A DNA stretch of 64,000 nt from Burkholderia sp. Ax-1724 (GTDB taxonomy: Bacteria > Pseudomonadota > Gammaproteobacteria > Burkholderiales > Burkholderiaceae): NCBI RefSeq assembly GCF_011752995.1, contig NZ_VWWL01000028.1, positions 1 to 64,000 of the forward strand. The letters are read 5' to 3'. Both the position numbers and the translations under genes were made by a program. Below are positions 1 to 8,268 of this stretch, piece after piece; positions within the stretch are counted from its first letter, which is position 1, and every line of letters starts with the position of its first letter. The notes beneath the pieces are model-generated. The model had not been told where the DNA came from, made no database searches, and worked only from the letters and a program-made list of their open reading frames with translations.

Positions 1-282
1 CGCTCATCAGGACGAGGTACGGAGCGGCAAAGCTCCACTCCTCGTCCGATACATCTGTTGGGTACGGTTTGCGTTCTGGCATTGCGCCAGGTTACCAGGT
101 TTGGCACAAAGTGCCTAACACGCTCTAACTCCCACACGGCATGTTTCTGCGCCTGCCAGGGAGTACTACGGCATTCGCAACGGCTTCAGCGATTCATTCT
201 TTTGTAATACGCGATTCGACGACATGACAGGTTTGCTCGCTGATCGTGCAATGCAGAACTACCAGAACTGTCGAGGTTATCA
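1..282. other. Left-edge non-coding stretch with a nested inverted repeat
   Basis: No convincing complete gene is seen here. Bases 3-128 are open in plus frame 3 and end in TAA, so this could be the last 41 codons of a gene entering from the left, but the peptide is not recognisable. Another short open stretch ends with TGA at 284-286, overlapping the ATG of the next gene. A nested inverted repeat lies at 10-47 and a small one (GGCAC/GTGCC) at 103-115. The block probably holds the promoter for the small genes that follow. Confidence 0.4.
10..47. repeat. Nested inverted repeat (stem-loop)
   Basis: GGACGAGG at 10-17 pairs perfectly with CCTCGTCC at 40-47, and inside it GGAGC (21-25) pairs with GCTCC (32-36). 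The two stems would stack into a strong hairpin with an internal loop. There is no T-tract on either side, so it is not a classic intrinsic terminator. It may end transcription of a gene to the left or be a structured RNA element. Only the pairing itself is seen. Confidence 0.5.
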
Positions 283-597
283 ATGATTGACCGGCAAACC
301 GCTTTCATCACTTTCTACGACGAGCAAACAGGTCAGGTGAAATTTTGCGTCGTTCCACGTCCATTTGTGCAGACCGCGATCAACCGCGTCATGGCTATTA
401 CAGTACCGCCGGACGCGCCCGAACATTCCTCAGCCCCCTTCACCGACGACGACGCACGCAAGCTAGGTGGCATGGCCATCATGGCTCTTTCCGGGCCTAA
501 TCCGGAATTGCGATCGCGCTTGCAGATATCTACCGAAGCGCCAGTCAATTGGTCGCATCGTGATCCATCGAAAAAGACCCAATGCAGAGGCTCTTAA
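283..597 (+). CDS. Small hypothetical protein, first of a tandem paralogous pair
   Basis: A 104-residue soluble protein with no signal peptide or membrane segment; I do not recognise a named family. Its core (ITFYDEQTG near residue 9 and FTDDDARKLGGMAIMALSG near residues 53-71) closely matches the next protein, so the two arose by duplication. The start ATG at 283 has a GAGG about 10 bases upstream. The stop overlaps the likely ATG of the next gene (TAATG), so they are probably translationally coupled. The C-terminal tail after the shared core is basic and polar. Function unknown. Confidence 0.55.
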   Translation: MIDRQTAFITFYDEQTGQVKFCVVPRPFVQTAINRVMAITVPPDAPEHSSAPFTDDDARKLGGMAIMALSGPNPELRSRLQISTEAPVNWSHRDPSKKTQCRGS

Positions 598-878
598 TGC
601 AACCCAAACGCCCAACATGCATCATCACTCTCCACGACGAAGAAACACAAACGATCTCCCATCATCACGTCGCGCAAAGCGCGATCACCAGCGCAATGGC
701 GAAAAGCACCAGCTTCGATGTTCCAATCGCGGATTTCGGATACACGCTCGACGATGAGTTTGCGCGCAAGCTTGGTGCAACAATCCTGCTGACTTTAGCT
801 GGACGCTATCCCTCGCTGCAAAGCCACCTCGCCATCACAACGAATGCAAGCGATAGCGACAAACCGCCAGCCACGTAA
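597..878 (+). CDS. Small hypothetical protein, second of a tandem paralogous pair
   Basis: About 93 residues and a paralogue of the gene just before it. The shared blocks are ITLHDEETQ near the N terminus and LDDEFARKLGATILLTLAG in the second half, followed by a similar S-L-Q-S-H-L-A-I-T-T end. An in-frame ATG exists at 582, but ATG 597 is preferred: it overlaps the upstream stop as TAATG and has AGAGG at 586-590, correctly spaced. No membrane segment or catalytic motif is visible. The pair form a two-gene unit that precedes a degenerate gene. Function unknown. Confidence 0.55.
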   Translation: MQPKRPTCIITLHDEETQTISHHHVAQSAITSAMAKSTSFDVPIADFGYTLDDEFARKLGATILLTLAGRYPSLQSHLAITTNASDSDKPPAT

Positions 879-904
879 TTCTCGATGCCTGCGCACACGC
901 CAGC

Positions 905-1096
905 AAAACGGCAGCCATCTCCGGTTCCTCGGTCACGCTCTACGGCATTCTCGATAGCGGACTCGAATACCTCACCCACGCATCGTCGTCGAACGGACAA
1001 ACCCATAGCATCACGCGCATGGCGTCGGGCGACATGTCCGGCCCCTGCTGGGGCATCACCAGCAACGAAAACCTCGGCGGCGGCTTGCAGGCGCGT
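905..1096 (+). pseudogene. Porin N-terminal fragment
   Basis: The reading frame carries the hallmark start of a Burkholderiales trimeric porin: SSVTLYGILDSGLEYLTH near 940, then SITRMASGDMSG and GITSNENLGGGLQA up to about 1095. The usual signal peptide is missing: the preceding codons are open but lack a recognisable signal sequence or a good start, and an in-frame stop lies near 852. The barrel ends after roughly 55 residues and runs in frame into an unrelated transporter fragment. This is a remnant rather than a working porin. The intact porin at 48.5 kb shows the expected full structure. Confidence 0.75.
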
Positions 1097-1549
1097 CTCG
1101 GCGAAGCCGCATGGACGCTGTTCGACAATCTGCACAAGAACGGCATGGTCATGCTCGGGCCGAACGCGCAGGCGATCAACCCGGTTCTGCAGGGCGCGAA
1201 ATCCGCGGTGTTCGGCGCGGTCGACTATGTCGCCTACGGCGCGGCGGCCAACGGCGAATCGGTGAAAGTGATCTTCCCGAGCAGCGGCACCGTGATCGCG
1301 CCGCGTCCGATGATGATCCTCAAATCGTCGCATGCGCAGGCGGACGCGCGCGCCTTTATCGATTACGTGCTCTCGGACGAAGGCCAGCAACGGATCACGG
1401 CCGCGCACCTGATGCCCGCGCGCGACGACATCGACACGCCGCGCCCGCGTCTGAAAGACCTCAAGCTGTTGCCGCAGGATGGCGGCGGCAACACGAAATC
1501 GCGAACCGAAGTGCTCTCGCGTTTTAACGCACTGTTCGGCGAACACTGA
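1097..1549 (+). pseudogene. ABC transporter substrate-binding protein, C-terminal fragment
   Basis: About 150 residues match the C-terminal lobe of AfuA/FbpA-type (iron(III)-family) periplasmic binding proteins: GEAAWTLFDNLHKNG, then GAKSAVFGAVDYVAYGA, then PRPMMILKSS and AFIDYVLSDEGQQ, ending near LFGEH with TGA. The N-terminal lobe and export signal are absent. It is fused in frame to the porin fragment just upstream. An internal ATG at 1019 could in principle start a 176-residue chimera, but it has neither a signal peptide nor a complete domain. Called as a pseudogene from truncation at both family levels. Confidence 0.75.
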
Positions 1550-1739
1550 TGGCCGGCGTGCTCGCGCAGCGTCCCGCCACGCGTCGGACGTAGCGTTTGC
1601 GTCGCTCTGGACGCGACGGCTCGATACGCTGCATTGATCCGTCTCTGCACCACTGCGCCTCTGCAACGACCTCCGTATCCACCTCTGAATCGCACCGCAC
1701 CGGCTATCGCAATACGCCAGCGCGGTGCCGCCACGAACG

Positions 1740-2609
1740 TTACTGGCTACAGAAGCTCGGCTGGTACTTGTAGACCCAGGCCGTTTTCGTCGAACTCGGC
1801 GACTGCACCCAGTTCGTCATGCCCTGAATCGTGTTGAAGATCAGCTGCGAGCGCGCAGTGACCTTGTCGGTAAACACACCCTTGTCGCTCACGTCGACTT
1901 CGAATGAAATTTCCGCAAGTGCCGGCGTGGTCGAGCCATTCGCATACCAAACGGTCATCGTGAAGTCGGCATCTTCCTGACCGATATCGCTGGTGGGCCC
2001 ATCGAAGGTCAGTTCATGGATCGACAGACCGCTCACCGGCACAAGCGGCTGCGAGCTGATGCTGTCGAACGCGTGCGTAGTCGGGAACAGATCGTTGATA
2101 TCGCTGAGGTGGTTGATGTTCTTCGAATCCGAAAGCGGCTCGCTCGTGGAATGCGAGAAGGTTTCGTTCGACGGCGGCGTGATGTCGTCTTCGAGCTTGC
2201 TGCTTGCCTTCGACGAACTGCCGGTGACATCGGTATTGGCCGACGTGGTTTCGTTCAGCGAACCGAACTTCAACTCGATCTTGCGATCGCCGCTTTCGTC
2301 GCGCTCACGCATCGAATAGCCGGTCTGCCTGACGACGCAGGTGCCCGGCGAATCGTAGTACAGCACGGTGCGGTCGTGGTCGGCCTTGAAGCTCTTCTTC
2401 ACGGTGCTGTCGAAACCATTGGCCGCGAGGCTCGCCTGCAGGTCGGTCAGAAAGCGGTTGGCGGTATCGACGGGAGAACTGTCGAATGCGGACGGCATAA
2501 GCAGTACCTTGTATTCGCGGCTGCCGACGCTCGGTGCGCCGGCGTGGGCGACCTGGGACGCCGCGAAGAGTGCGAGGGCTGCTGCATGATTCCACTTGAT
2601 CTTTGTCAT
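1740..2609 (-). CDS. Secreted protein with a CYTH-like (triphosphate tunnel) pattern
   Basis: A 289-residue protein with a Sec signal peptide (about residues 1-23, ending SQVAHAGAP). After it come SREYKVLLM, then R-T-V-L-Y-Y-D-S-P, V-R-Q-T-G-Y-S-M-R-E-R and K-I-E-L-K-F near residues 77-115, and later A-E-I-S-F-E-V-D-V. This order of charged beta strands resembles CYTH/triphosphate tunnel proteins, which bind phosphorylated ligands inside the cell; an exported version would be unusual. Residues 115-175 are rich in Ser, Thr and Asn and look disordered. The gene stands alone, divergent from the aldo/keto reductase. The family link is inferred from the motif pattern only. Confidence 0.6.
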   Translation of the reverse strand: MTKIKWNHAAALALFAASQVAHAGAPSVGSREYKVLLMPSAFDSSPVDTANRFLTDLQASLAANGFDSTVKKSFKADHDRTVLYYDSPGTCVVRQTGYSMRERDESGDRKIELKFGSLNETTSANTDVTGSSSKASSKLEDDITPPSNETFSHSTSEPLSDSKNINHLSDINDLFPTTHAFDSISSQPLVPVSGLSIHELTFDGPTSDIGQEDADFTMTVWYANGSTTPALAEISFEVDVSDKGVFTDKVTARSQLIFNTIQGMTNWVQSPSSTKTAWVYKYQPSFCSQ

Positions 2610-2891
2610 TCAGGCTCTCATTAGTTGAAGGAGTACAGCACGAATGAAATTAGAGATTTCAGGTGACCAAGTTATGAAGTGGACAGATAATTCTTTTGCG
2701 AATGGCTCAAGATATTCACTACGCAAAATCAAGGCCTATTTCCAGGCTCATTTCAATTCATGCCAGTCAGATATTCAGTCACTCCGTATCTATCGCTCTG
2801 CCTGTTACACTACGAAGAGAACGGCGACCTTTATGCAAAGGCAATTGCAACGCCTGCGACGTCACTTCATAAATAGAGGACAAGTACTTCA

Positions 2892-3887
2892 ATGACGCTT
2901 TCGAAAAGAAAATTCGGCCGCACGGGCTGGGACGTGTCGGAAATCGGTTTTGGGGCATGGGCGATCGGCGGCTCGTGGGGCGATGTCGCGGAAGACGATG
3001 CCAAGGCCGCGCTCAACGCCTCTCTCGATAACGGCGTCAATTTCATCGACACCGCCGACGTCTACGGCGACGGCCGCTCGGAACGAATCATTCGCGACGT
3101 ATTGCGGCAGCGGGGTGGCGAACGTCCCATCGTCGCCACCAAGCTCGGCCGCCGGCTCGACCCGCACGTGACCAGCGGCTATATGAACAAGCAGGCGCTC
3201 GAAGGCTTTATCGACCGGAGTCTGTCGAATCTCGGCGTCGACACGCTCGACCTCGTGCAATTGCATTGCCCGCCGACCGAAGTCTATTACCGCCCCGAAG
3301 TGTTCGACGCGATGGAGAGCTTCGTCGCTGCCGGCAAGATCCGCTTCTACGGCGTGTCGGTCGAAAAAGTGGAAGAAGCACTGAAGGCGATCGAATATCC
3401 CAATGTGGTTTCGGTGCAGATTATCTACAACATGTTCCGTCAACGTCCCGCCGGTCTGTTCTTCGATCAGGCACAAAAGAAGAACATCGCGGTCATTGCG
3501 CGAGTACCGCTCGCGAGCGGCATGCTCACAGGCAAGATGTCCGCCGATTCCGTTTTCGCGCCCGACGACCATCGCGCCTTCAATCGCCATGGCGAGGCGT
3601 TCGACGTTGGCGAAACGTTCTCCGGCGTACCCTATGACGTCGCGTTGAAAGCGGTCGACGAACTGCGCGGCCTCGTACCGGTAGAGGCATCGATGGCACA
3701 ACTGGCTCTGCGCTGGATTCTCATGGAAGAGGCCGTCTCGGTCATTATTCCGGGCAGCAAGAACGCAGCTCAGGCGGCGTCGAATGTCTCGGCGGCAAGC
3801 CTCGCTTCACTGTCCGAAGAGGCCATGCGACGTGCGCGGGAAGTCTACGAGCGCCATATTGCGCCTCATGTTCACCATCGCTGGTAA
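2892..3887 (+). CDS. Aldo/keto reductase
   Basis: A 331-residue NADPH-dependent oxidoreductase of the aldo/keto reductase superfamily (the YajO/Tas-like, galactose-dehydrogenase-like branch). It opens with RKFGRTGWDVSEIGFGAWAI. The catalytic tetrad is visible: Asp and Tyr in DTADVYGDGRSE, Lys in ATKLG and His in VQLHCPP. The cofactor-binding end has VIIPGSKNAAQAASNVSAA. Length is normal for the family. ATG 2892 follows an AGAGGA about 12 bases upstream. It is transcribed alone, divergent from the secreted CYTH-like gene and convergent with galM. Proximity to sugar genes makes a sugar or sugar-derived aldehyde a reasonable substrate guess, but this is not shown. Confidence 0.9.
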   Translation: MTLSKRKFGRTGWDVSEIGFGAWAIGGSWGDVAEDDAKAALNASLDNGVNFIDTADVYGDGRSERIIRDVLRQRGGERPIVATKLGRRLDPHVTSGYMNKQALEGFIDRSLSNLGVDTLDLVQLHCPPTEVYYRPEVFDAMESFVAAGKIRFYGVSVEKVEEALKAIEYPNVVSVQIIYNMFRQRPAGLFFDQAQKKNIAVIARVPLASGMLTGKMSADSVFAPDDHRAFNRHGEAFDVGETFSGVPYDVALKAVDELRGLVPVEASMAQLALRWILMEEAVSVIIPGSKNAAQAASNVSAASLASLSEEAMRRAREVYERHIAPHVHHRW

Positions 3888-4024
3888 AGCGCCGAACACG
3901 CGACAGGGTTTCGCGTGGCCAAAGTGGGCGGCAGGTTGACTTCCTGCACTGAGACTTCTCGCATTCGCTGCATGCAGTCGCAAGCCGCCCCACTCGTTAT
4001 GTCTCCGGTGCCAATTTGCGCGCC

Positions 4025-5086
4025 CTACTCCATCACGCCAGCGCGATAGACCGTGACCTGCCTATAAGGCTTCTCGCGCGTCACAATCATGCTCTCACGA
4101 TCGGGCATATTGATCTGGTTCGGAAAGCCGCCGGCTTCGAGGCAGAGTCCGGAATTCCGCCTGTATGTCGAGCCGTCTCTCCCTCGTACTCCTTCGAGCC
4201 GGTTTCCGCTATAGAACTGCAGCCCTGGCTGGTCAGTCTCGACCGAAAGCACACGCCCGCTTTCGGGTTCGACCACCTTCGCCACGGTACGCGGTTTGCG
4301 GGTCCAGTCCGCTTGCTCGTTCCCCGCGCGATCAAGCACATAGCAATGGTCAAAACCGTAGGCGAGTTCCAGTTGCCGATTCGACACGTCCAGCCGCGAA
4401 CCGATCGTCGCGCCCTCGCGAAAGTCGAACGGACTGCCTTCCACGAATGCACGCCGTTGCGGAATCAGTTCCTCGTCAATTTCAAAGTACTCACCGGAAT
4501 CTATGGTCAGGCGATGATTGCGAATATCGCCATCATGCCGCCCCGACAGATTGAAATACGGATGACTGGTCAGGTTCAACGGAGTCGCGCGATCGGTATG
4601 GGCGGTGTATTCGATAGTCAGTGCGTGATCTTCACTCAACGTATAACGCACCTCGACCTGCACGTTTCCCGGAAAGCCTTCTTCTCCGTCACGCGATTCC
4701 AGCCGCATGACCAGGGATTGCCCCTCGTATTCGGCCATCCACAACCTGGCGTGAAACCCGCCGGCACCACCATGCAGCAGGTTCTGACCTTCGTTTGGCG
4801 TGAGCCTGTAGTCGATACCGTCAAGTGCGAATCTGGCACCTGCGATCCTGTTAGCCCAACGGCCCACGAGCGCGCCCATATAAGCACCCGCGGCCAGGTA
4901 CTCCGCCGGCGTATCGTTCCCGAGCAGGATCTCCGCGCATCGGCCGGTCCTGTCCGGCGTGAGCCACGATACGAACGCCGCGCCAAGTTCGCTGATCCGT
5001 ACACAACCTCCCTGCGAATTTGCAAGAAGATACGTTCGCACGTTTCGTCCATCGGGGAGTGTTCCCCAGAAGGCAGCCTTGTTCAT
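4025..5086 (-). CDS. galM: Aldose 1-epimerase
   Basis: A 353-residue cytoplasmic mutarotase that interconverts alpha and beta anomers of aldoses. Family marks are GALVGRWANRI, NEGQNLLHGG, the catalytic-His motif TSHPYFNLSG, the GFDHCYVLD strand, QPGLQFYSGN and the catalytic-Glu stretch CLEAGGFPNQIN near the C terminus. It is the last gene of a minus-strand run from the furanose-type ABC importer, 28 bases after the mutarotase-like gene. This suggests that it equilibrates the imported sugar before the 1-dehydrogenase encoded further upstream. Complete; no irregularities. Confidence 0.93.
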   Translation of the reverse strand: MNKAAFWGTLPDGRNVRTYLLANSQGGCVRISELGAAFVSWLTPDRTGRCAEILLGNDTPAEYLAAGAYMGALVGRWANRIAGARFALDGIDYRLTPNEGQNLLHGGAGGFHARLWMAEYEGQSLVMRLESRDGEEGFPGNVQVEVRYTLSEDHALTIEYTAHTDRATPLNLTSHPYFNLSGRHDGDIRNHRLTIDSGEYFEIDEELIPQRRAFVEGSPFDFREGATIGSRLDVSNRQLELAYGFDHCYVLDRAGNEQADWTRKPRTVAKVVEPESGRVLSVETDQPGLQFYSGNRLEGVRGRDGSTYRRNSGLCLEAGGFPNQINMPDRESMIVTREKPYRQVTVYRAGVME

Positions 5087-5114
5087 GTTTTTCCCGCTTT
5101 TTTGCCCATTGATC

Positions 5115-6107
5115 TCACAACGACGCGTATGACGGGCGCGTGGTCCGGGTCAAGGACACAAGACGTTCGACCGTGAAACTGACCCGGCGCGTCAGCGTCT
5201 TTCCCGCGCCGAGAACCGTCAGCCCGCACACGTTATCGCCGTCCTGAATGCAGTTGTGTTCCGACTGGTCATTGACCACCTGAAACGAAAACGAATCTTC
5301 CTGCGGATGCGCGCGAAGCCGATAACAGTCCGTATTGCCCACGATCGCGAGAGAAAACTGGCGCGCAGGCCATTCAACCAGCGCTCTCCCGCCCCAGCGA
5401 GTAAACGTGTGATCGATCTTTGTCGCCGGCAAATGGTGCGTCACTCCGAACTGCCAGGCCACCGGCGTCGGCACGAGCCTCGGCGCATGGCCGCTTTCTC
5501 CGGCCAGCCAGATTCCGCCTGCTGGTGCGCTAATGCGCGTATCCAGATCCCGCGTCAGAACAGGCTTGATATCGATTCCGCACTGTAGCGGCGCACGGCC
5601 GCAATTCTCGAGTTCCACGGTGATGGCCAATGTCGGCCCATCAAGCTCGTAGGTCTGGATCGCCCGACAGGAACCGGCAACTTCAGTCTTGAGACGGGCG
5701 GTTCGCTCGTCGGCGGATTCGACGTTCCAGTCATCCGCGAGCACGACGTAGGCAAGCGGAAACGGTCGTCCGACACCGGTCAGCCGCACCCCCGACGACT
5801 TCCTCGAAGCCCCGAGTACCTTTCCCGGCTTCGTTATCCGAATCAACGGCTGACACGATAGCCCACGAGCCGGCATATGACCCGATCGTTCCGCCCGTCG
5901 AAAAACGGGTGTCCAGATGCCCCGGTCATGCCAGTCCAGTTGCGTGATGCCGCCGTGCGGCCCCGCCTCGATGCCGAGCCGCAGATAAGCGTTCGAAAGC
6001 ATCGTTTGCCGGTGCATCCTCTCCGCTGCGCCGCAATCGGGGCCACCGAGGCTCGCGGCCTTCACGAAGACAGGTTCTCGTAAATCCGCTTCCCATGTAT
6101 CGAGCAC
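5115..6107 (-). CDS. Mutarotase-like (aldose 1-epimerase-superfamily) protein
   Basis: About 330 residues. The beta-rich pattern (YLRLGIEAGPHGGITQLDW, TLAITVELENCGRAPLQCGIDIKP, VEWPARQFSLAIVG) resembles galactose-mutarotase-fold proteins, and no transmembrane segment is seen. A longer open frame runs into the permease gene. The GTG at 6107 is preferred because it follows GGGGAGAGGAAC, the best ribosome site here, and lies 44 bases after the permease stop. ATGs at 6016 and 6002 are weaker alternatives. Gene order ABC importer, this gene, galM argues that it handles the imported sugar or a linked oligosaccharide. Exact reaction unknown. Confidence 0.7.
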   Translation of the reverse strand: MLDTWEADLREPVFVKAASLGGPDCGAAERMHRQTMLSNAYLRLGIEAGPHGGITQLDWHDRGIWTPVFRRAERSGHMPARGLSCQPLIRITKPGKVLGASRKSSGVRLTGVGRPFPLAYVVLADDWNVESADERTARLKTEVAGSCRAIQTYELDGPTLAITVELENCGRAPLQCGIDIKPVLTRDLDTRISAPAGGIWLAGESGHAPRLVPTPVAWQFGVTHHLPATKIDHTFTRWGGRALVEWPARQFSLAIVGNTDCYRLRAHPQEDSFSFQVVNDQSEHNCIQDGDNVCGLTVLGAGKTLTRRVSFTVERLVSLTRTTRPSYASL

Positions 6108-6151
6108 GTTCCTCTCCCCGATCAGACAGACTGGATGGCAACCGGAAACGC

Positions 6152-7231
6152 TCAGACCATCGTGACAGGATCGCCGCCGCCATGCTGCTCCGGCCTGCGC
6201 TGCCCGCCGTTCGACGGCTCTTTCGAGCGGGGCCCCAGACCGGCGCCGCCCGTGCGGCGGCGTCCCGCCTGTCGCTCGATCATCCGTTGCAGAAGGCAGA
6301 ACACGCAGAGCAGTGCGCCGATGACAATGCGCGTCCACCACGAACTCAGCGTTCCGTCGAAAGTAATCAGCGTCTGAATCGTGCCGAGAATGCCGACGCC
6401 GAAAAGCGAACCGATGACGTAGCCGACGCCCCCCGTCAATAGCGTTCCGCCGATCACCGTCGCGGCAATAGCGTCGAGTTCCATGCCCTGCGCCTGAAGC
6501 CCGTAGCCCGAGAGCACGTACAGCGTAAAGATCACGCCGCCGAGCGCCGCGCAGAAACCGCTCAACGCATAGACGGCGATCTTCGTTCGCGCGACCGGCA
6601 AGCCCATCAGCAACGCGGAACGCTCATTGCCGCCGATCGCATAGACGTTGCGCCCGAAGCGCGTAAAGTGCGCGATAAAAATCGCGACGACGAGCGCCGC
6701 GATGCCGATCAGCGCCCCCGCATTCAGGGAACCGCCGCCCAGCGGCAGGCTCAATGACGCAACCGCATGGAAAGTCGGCTCGTTGATCGTGATGGACTGT
6801 GTCGTAATCAGAAAGCACGCGCCGCGCGCAAGAAACATCCCGGCCAGTGTGATGATGAACGGCTGCAGACGGAAGAAGTGAATCAGCACTCCCATCGCCG
6901 CGCCATACAGCGTGCCGAATACGAGCACGATCGGCACGACGATCCAGATGGGCCAATGCAGCCACTCCGCGCCCACCGCGCACAGTATCGTGGTCAACGC
7001 GACCACCGCCCCGACCGACAGGTCGATGCCCCCCGACAGGATCACGAACGTCATGCCGATAGCCACGACGAGCAGGAACGCGTTGTCGACGAGCAGGCCC
7101 GTGAGTACCTGCATCGAAAAGAATCCGGTGTACATGACGGAGCCAAAGCCGAACAGCGCGACGAACAGCACGATCGTGGCGACAATGGGCAAGGTTCTCG
7201 GATCGGCCAGCCGGCCAGTCAACTTTCTCAT
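6152..7231 (-). CDS. Sugar ABC transporter permease (YjfF-like)
   Basis: A 359-residue inner-membrane permease of the ribose/galactofuranose import family (BPD_transp_2). Hydrophobic spans run from about residue 15 to 315, with the conserved GMTFVILSGGIDLSVGAVVAL and AGMFLARGACFLITTQSI stretches; a basic, Gly/Arg-rich tail of about 40 residues follows. Its ATG overlaps the stop of the other permease (ATGA), so the two are coupled. Having two different permeases beside one double-domain ATPase is the arrangement of the E. coli YtfQRT-YjfF galactofuranose importer. No binding-protein gene is nearby. Confidence 0.88.
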   Translation of the reverse strand: MRKLTGRLADPRTLPIVATIVLFVALFGFGSVMYTGFFSMQVLTGLLVDNAFLLVVAIGMTFVILSGGIDLSVGAVVALTTILCAVGAEWLHWPIWIVVPIVLVFGTLYGAAMGVLIHFFRLQPFIITLAGMFLARGACFLITTQSITINEPTFHAVASLSLPLGGGSLNAGALIGIAALVVAIFIAHFTRFGRNVYAIGGNERSALLMGLPVARTKIAVYALSGFCAALGGVIFTLYVLSGYGLQAQGMELDAIAATVIGGTLLTGGVGYVIGSLFGVGILGTIQTLITFDGTLSSWWTRIVIGALLCVFCLLQRMIERQAGRRRTGGAGLGPRSKEPSNGGQRRPEQHGGGDPVTMV

Positions 7232-8268
7232 GATGTGCTCGTTCCGGTGGATGCGCGCTGACGCGCCGGGGAAAAAAGATTTTTCATCGGTTTGAGCAGC
7301 ATCGCCCGCGCGGCTTCCGACTGGATCACGCTGACCACGATCACCACGACCGCCTTGACGACGAGCGTGGCCTCGGGCGGCACGCCGATCGAATAGGTCG
7401 TATACGTCAGCGTCTGGATAATCAGGGCCCCGAGCACCGTGCCGCCCAGGCTGAAGCGCCCGCCCAGCAGCGACGTGCCGCCGAGCGTCACGGCCAGGAT
7501 CGCATCGAGTTCGAGCAGCAACCCGGCATTGTTTCCATCAGCACTCCGCACGTTCGAGCTGATGATGATCCCGGCCACCGCCGCCATCAACCCGCAGATC
7601 ACATACACGCCGAACACGATCGCGCTGGAGCGCAGCCCGACCAGCCGCGTTGCAACGGGGTTGATGCCGATGGCGCGCACGAAAAGTCCGAGCGCCGTGC
7701 GGTTCACGAGCAGCGTGAGCACCACGCTGACGACGAGCGCGATCCAGACCGAGCACGGCACCATCGCCAGATAGCCGTCGCCGAGCCTGAGGTAGCCTTC
7801 CGCGCCGATGGGAATGATCTGCCCGCCGGTCAGCAGTTGCGCCACGCCTCGCCCGGCCACCATCAGGATGAGCGTGGCGATGATCGGCTGCATGCCGACG
7901 AACGCGACCAGCAGGCCGTTCCACATCCCGGCCAGCAGCCCGACGGCGAGCGCCGCGCCAAGCGCCATGCCGACGCGCGACGGGTCCGCTTCGAGAATGA
8001 CCGCGGCAGCCGCGCCGGCCATCGCCACCGTCGCCCCGACCGAGATGTCGATGCCGCGCGTCGCGATGACCAGCGTCATGCCGAGCGAGACGATCACGAG
8101 CGGGGCGGCACGATTGAGGATGTCGATCGGTGCGCCGAAAAGATGGCCGTCGAGAATCGTCAGGGAAAGGAAACTCGCGCGATGCGCAACGTCGAGAAGA
8201 ATCAGCAGGATCAGCGTGAGGGCGGGCCAGAGCAACTGATGCCGCGCCAGCGCGTGGAGCCGTTTCAT
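7228..8268 (-). CDS. Sugar ABC transporter permease (YtfT-like)
   Basis: A 346-residue integral membrane permease of the same family as its partner. Conserved features are SLGMTLVIATRGIDISVGATVAMAG and the EAA-like region ELDAILAVTLGGTSLLGG. Start ATG 8268 overlaps the ATPase stop (ATGA); a longer reading frame exists upstream but lies inside the ATPase gene. It probably forms a heterodimeric channel with the YjfF-like permease and is driven by the upstream ATPase. By analogy with YtfT the substrate is likely a furanose sugar. The nearby L-arabinose enzymes make arabinose or arabinofuranose plausible, but this is inference. Confidence 0.9.
   Translation of the reverse strand: MKRLHALARHQLLWPALTLILLILLDVAHRASFLSLTILDGHLFGAPIDILNRAAPLVIVSLGMTLVIATRGIDISVGATVAMAGAAAAVILEADPSRVGMALGAALAVGLLAGMWNGLLVAFVGMQPIIATLILMVAGRGVAQLLTGGQIIPIGAEGYLRLGDGYLAMVPCSVWIALVVSVVLTLLVNRTALGLFVRAIGINPVATRLVGLRSSAIVFGVYVICGLMAAVAGIIISSNVRSADGNNAGLLLELDAILAVTLGGTSLLGGRFSLGGTVLGALIIQTLTYTTYSIGVPPEATLVVKAVVVIVVSVIQSEAARAMLLKPMKNLFSPARQRASTGTSTS

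Noticed and set aside
2644..2895. Plus-strand open frame of 83 codons with an AAGGAG upstream, between the CYTH-like and aldo/keto reductase genes
   Set aside because: The region is AT-rich promoter DNA, the ribosome site is too far (10 bases) from the ATG, the frame overlaps the reductase start, and the peptide shows no recognisable pattern.
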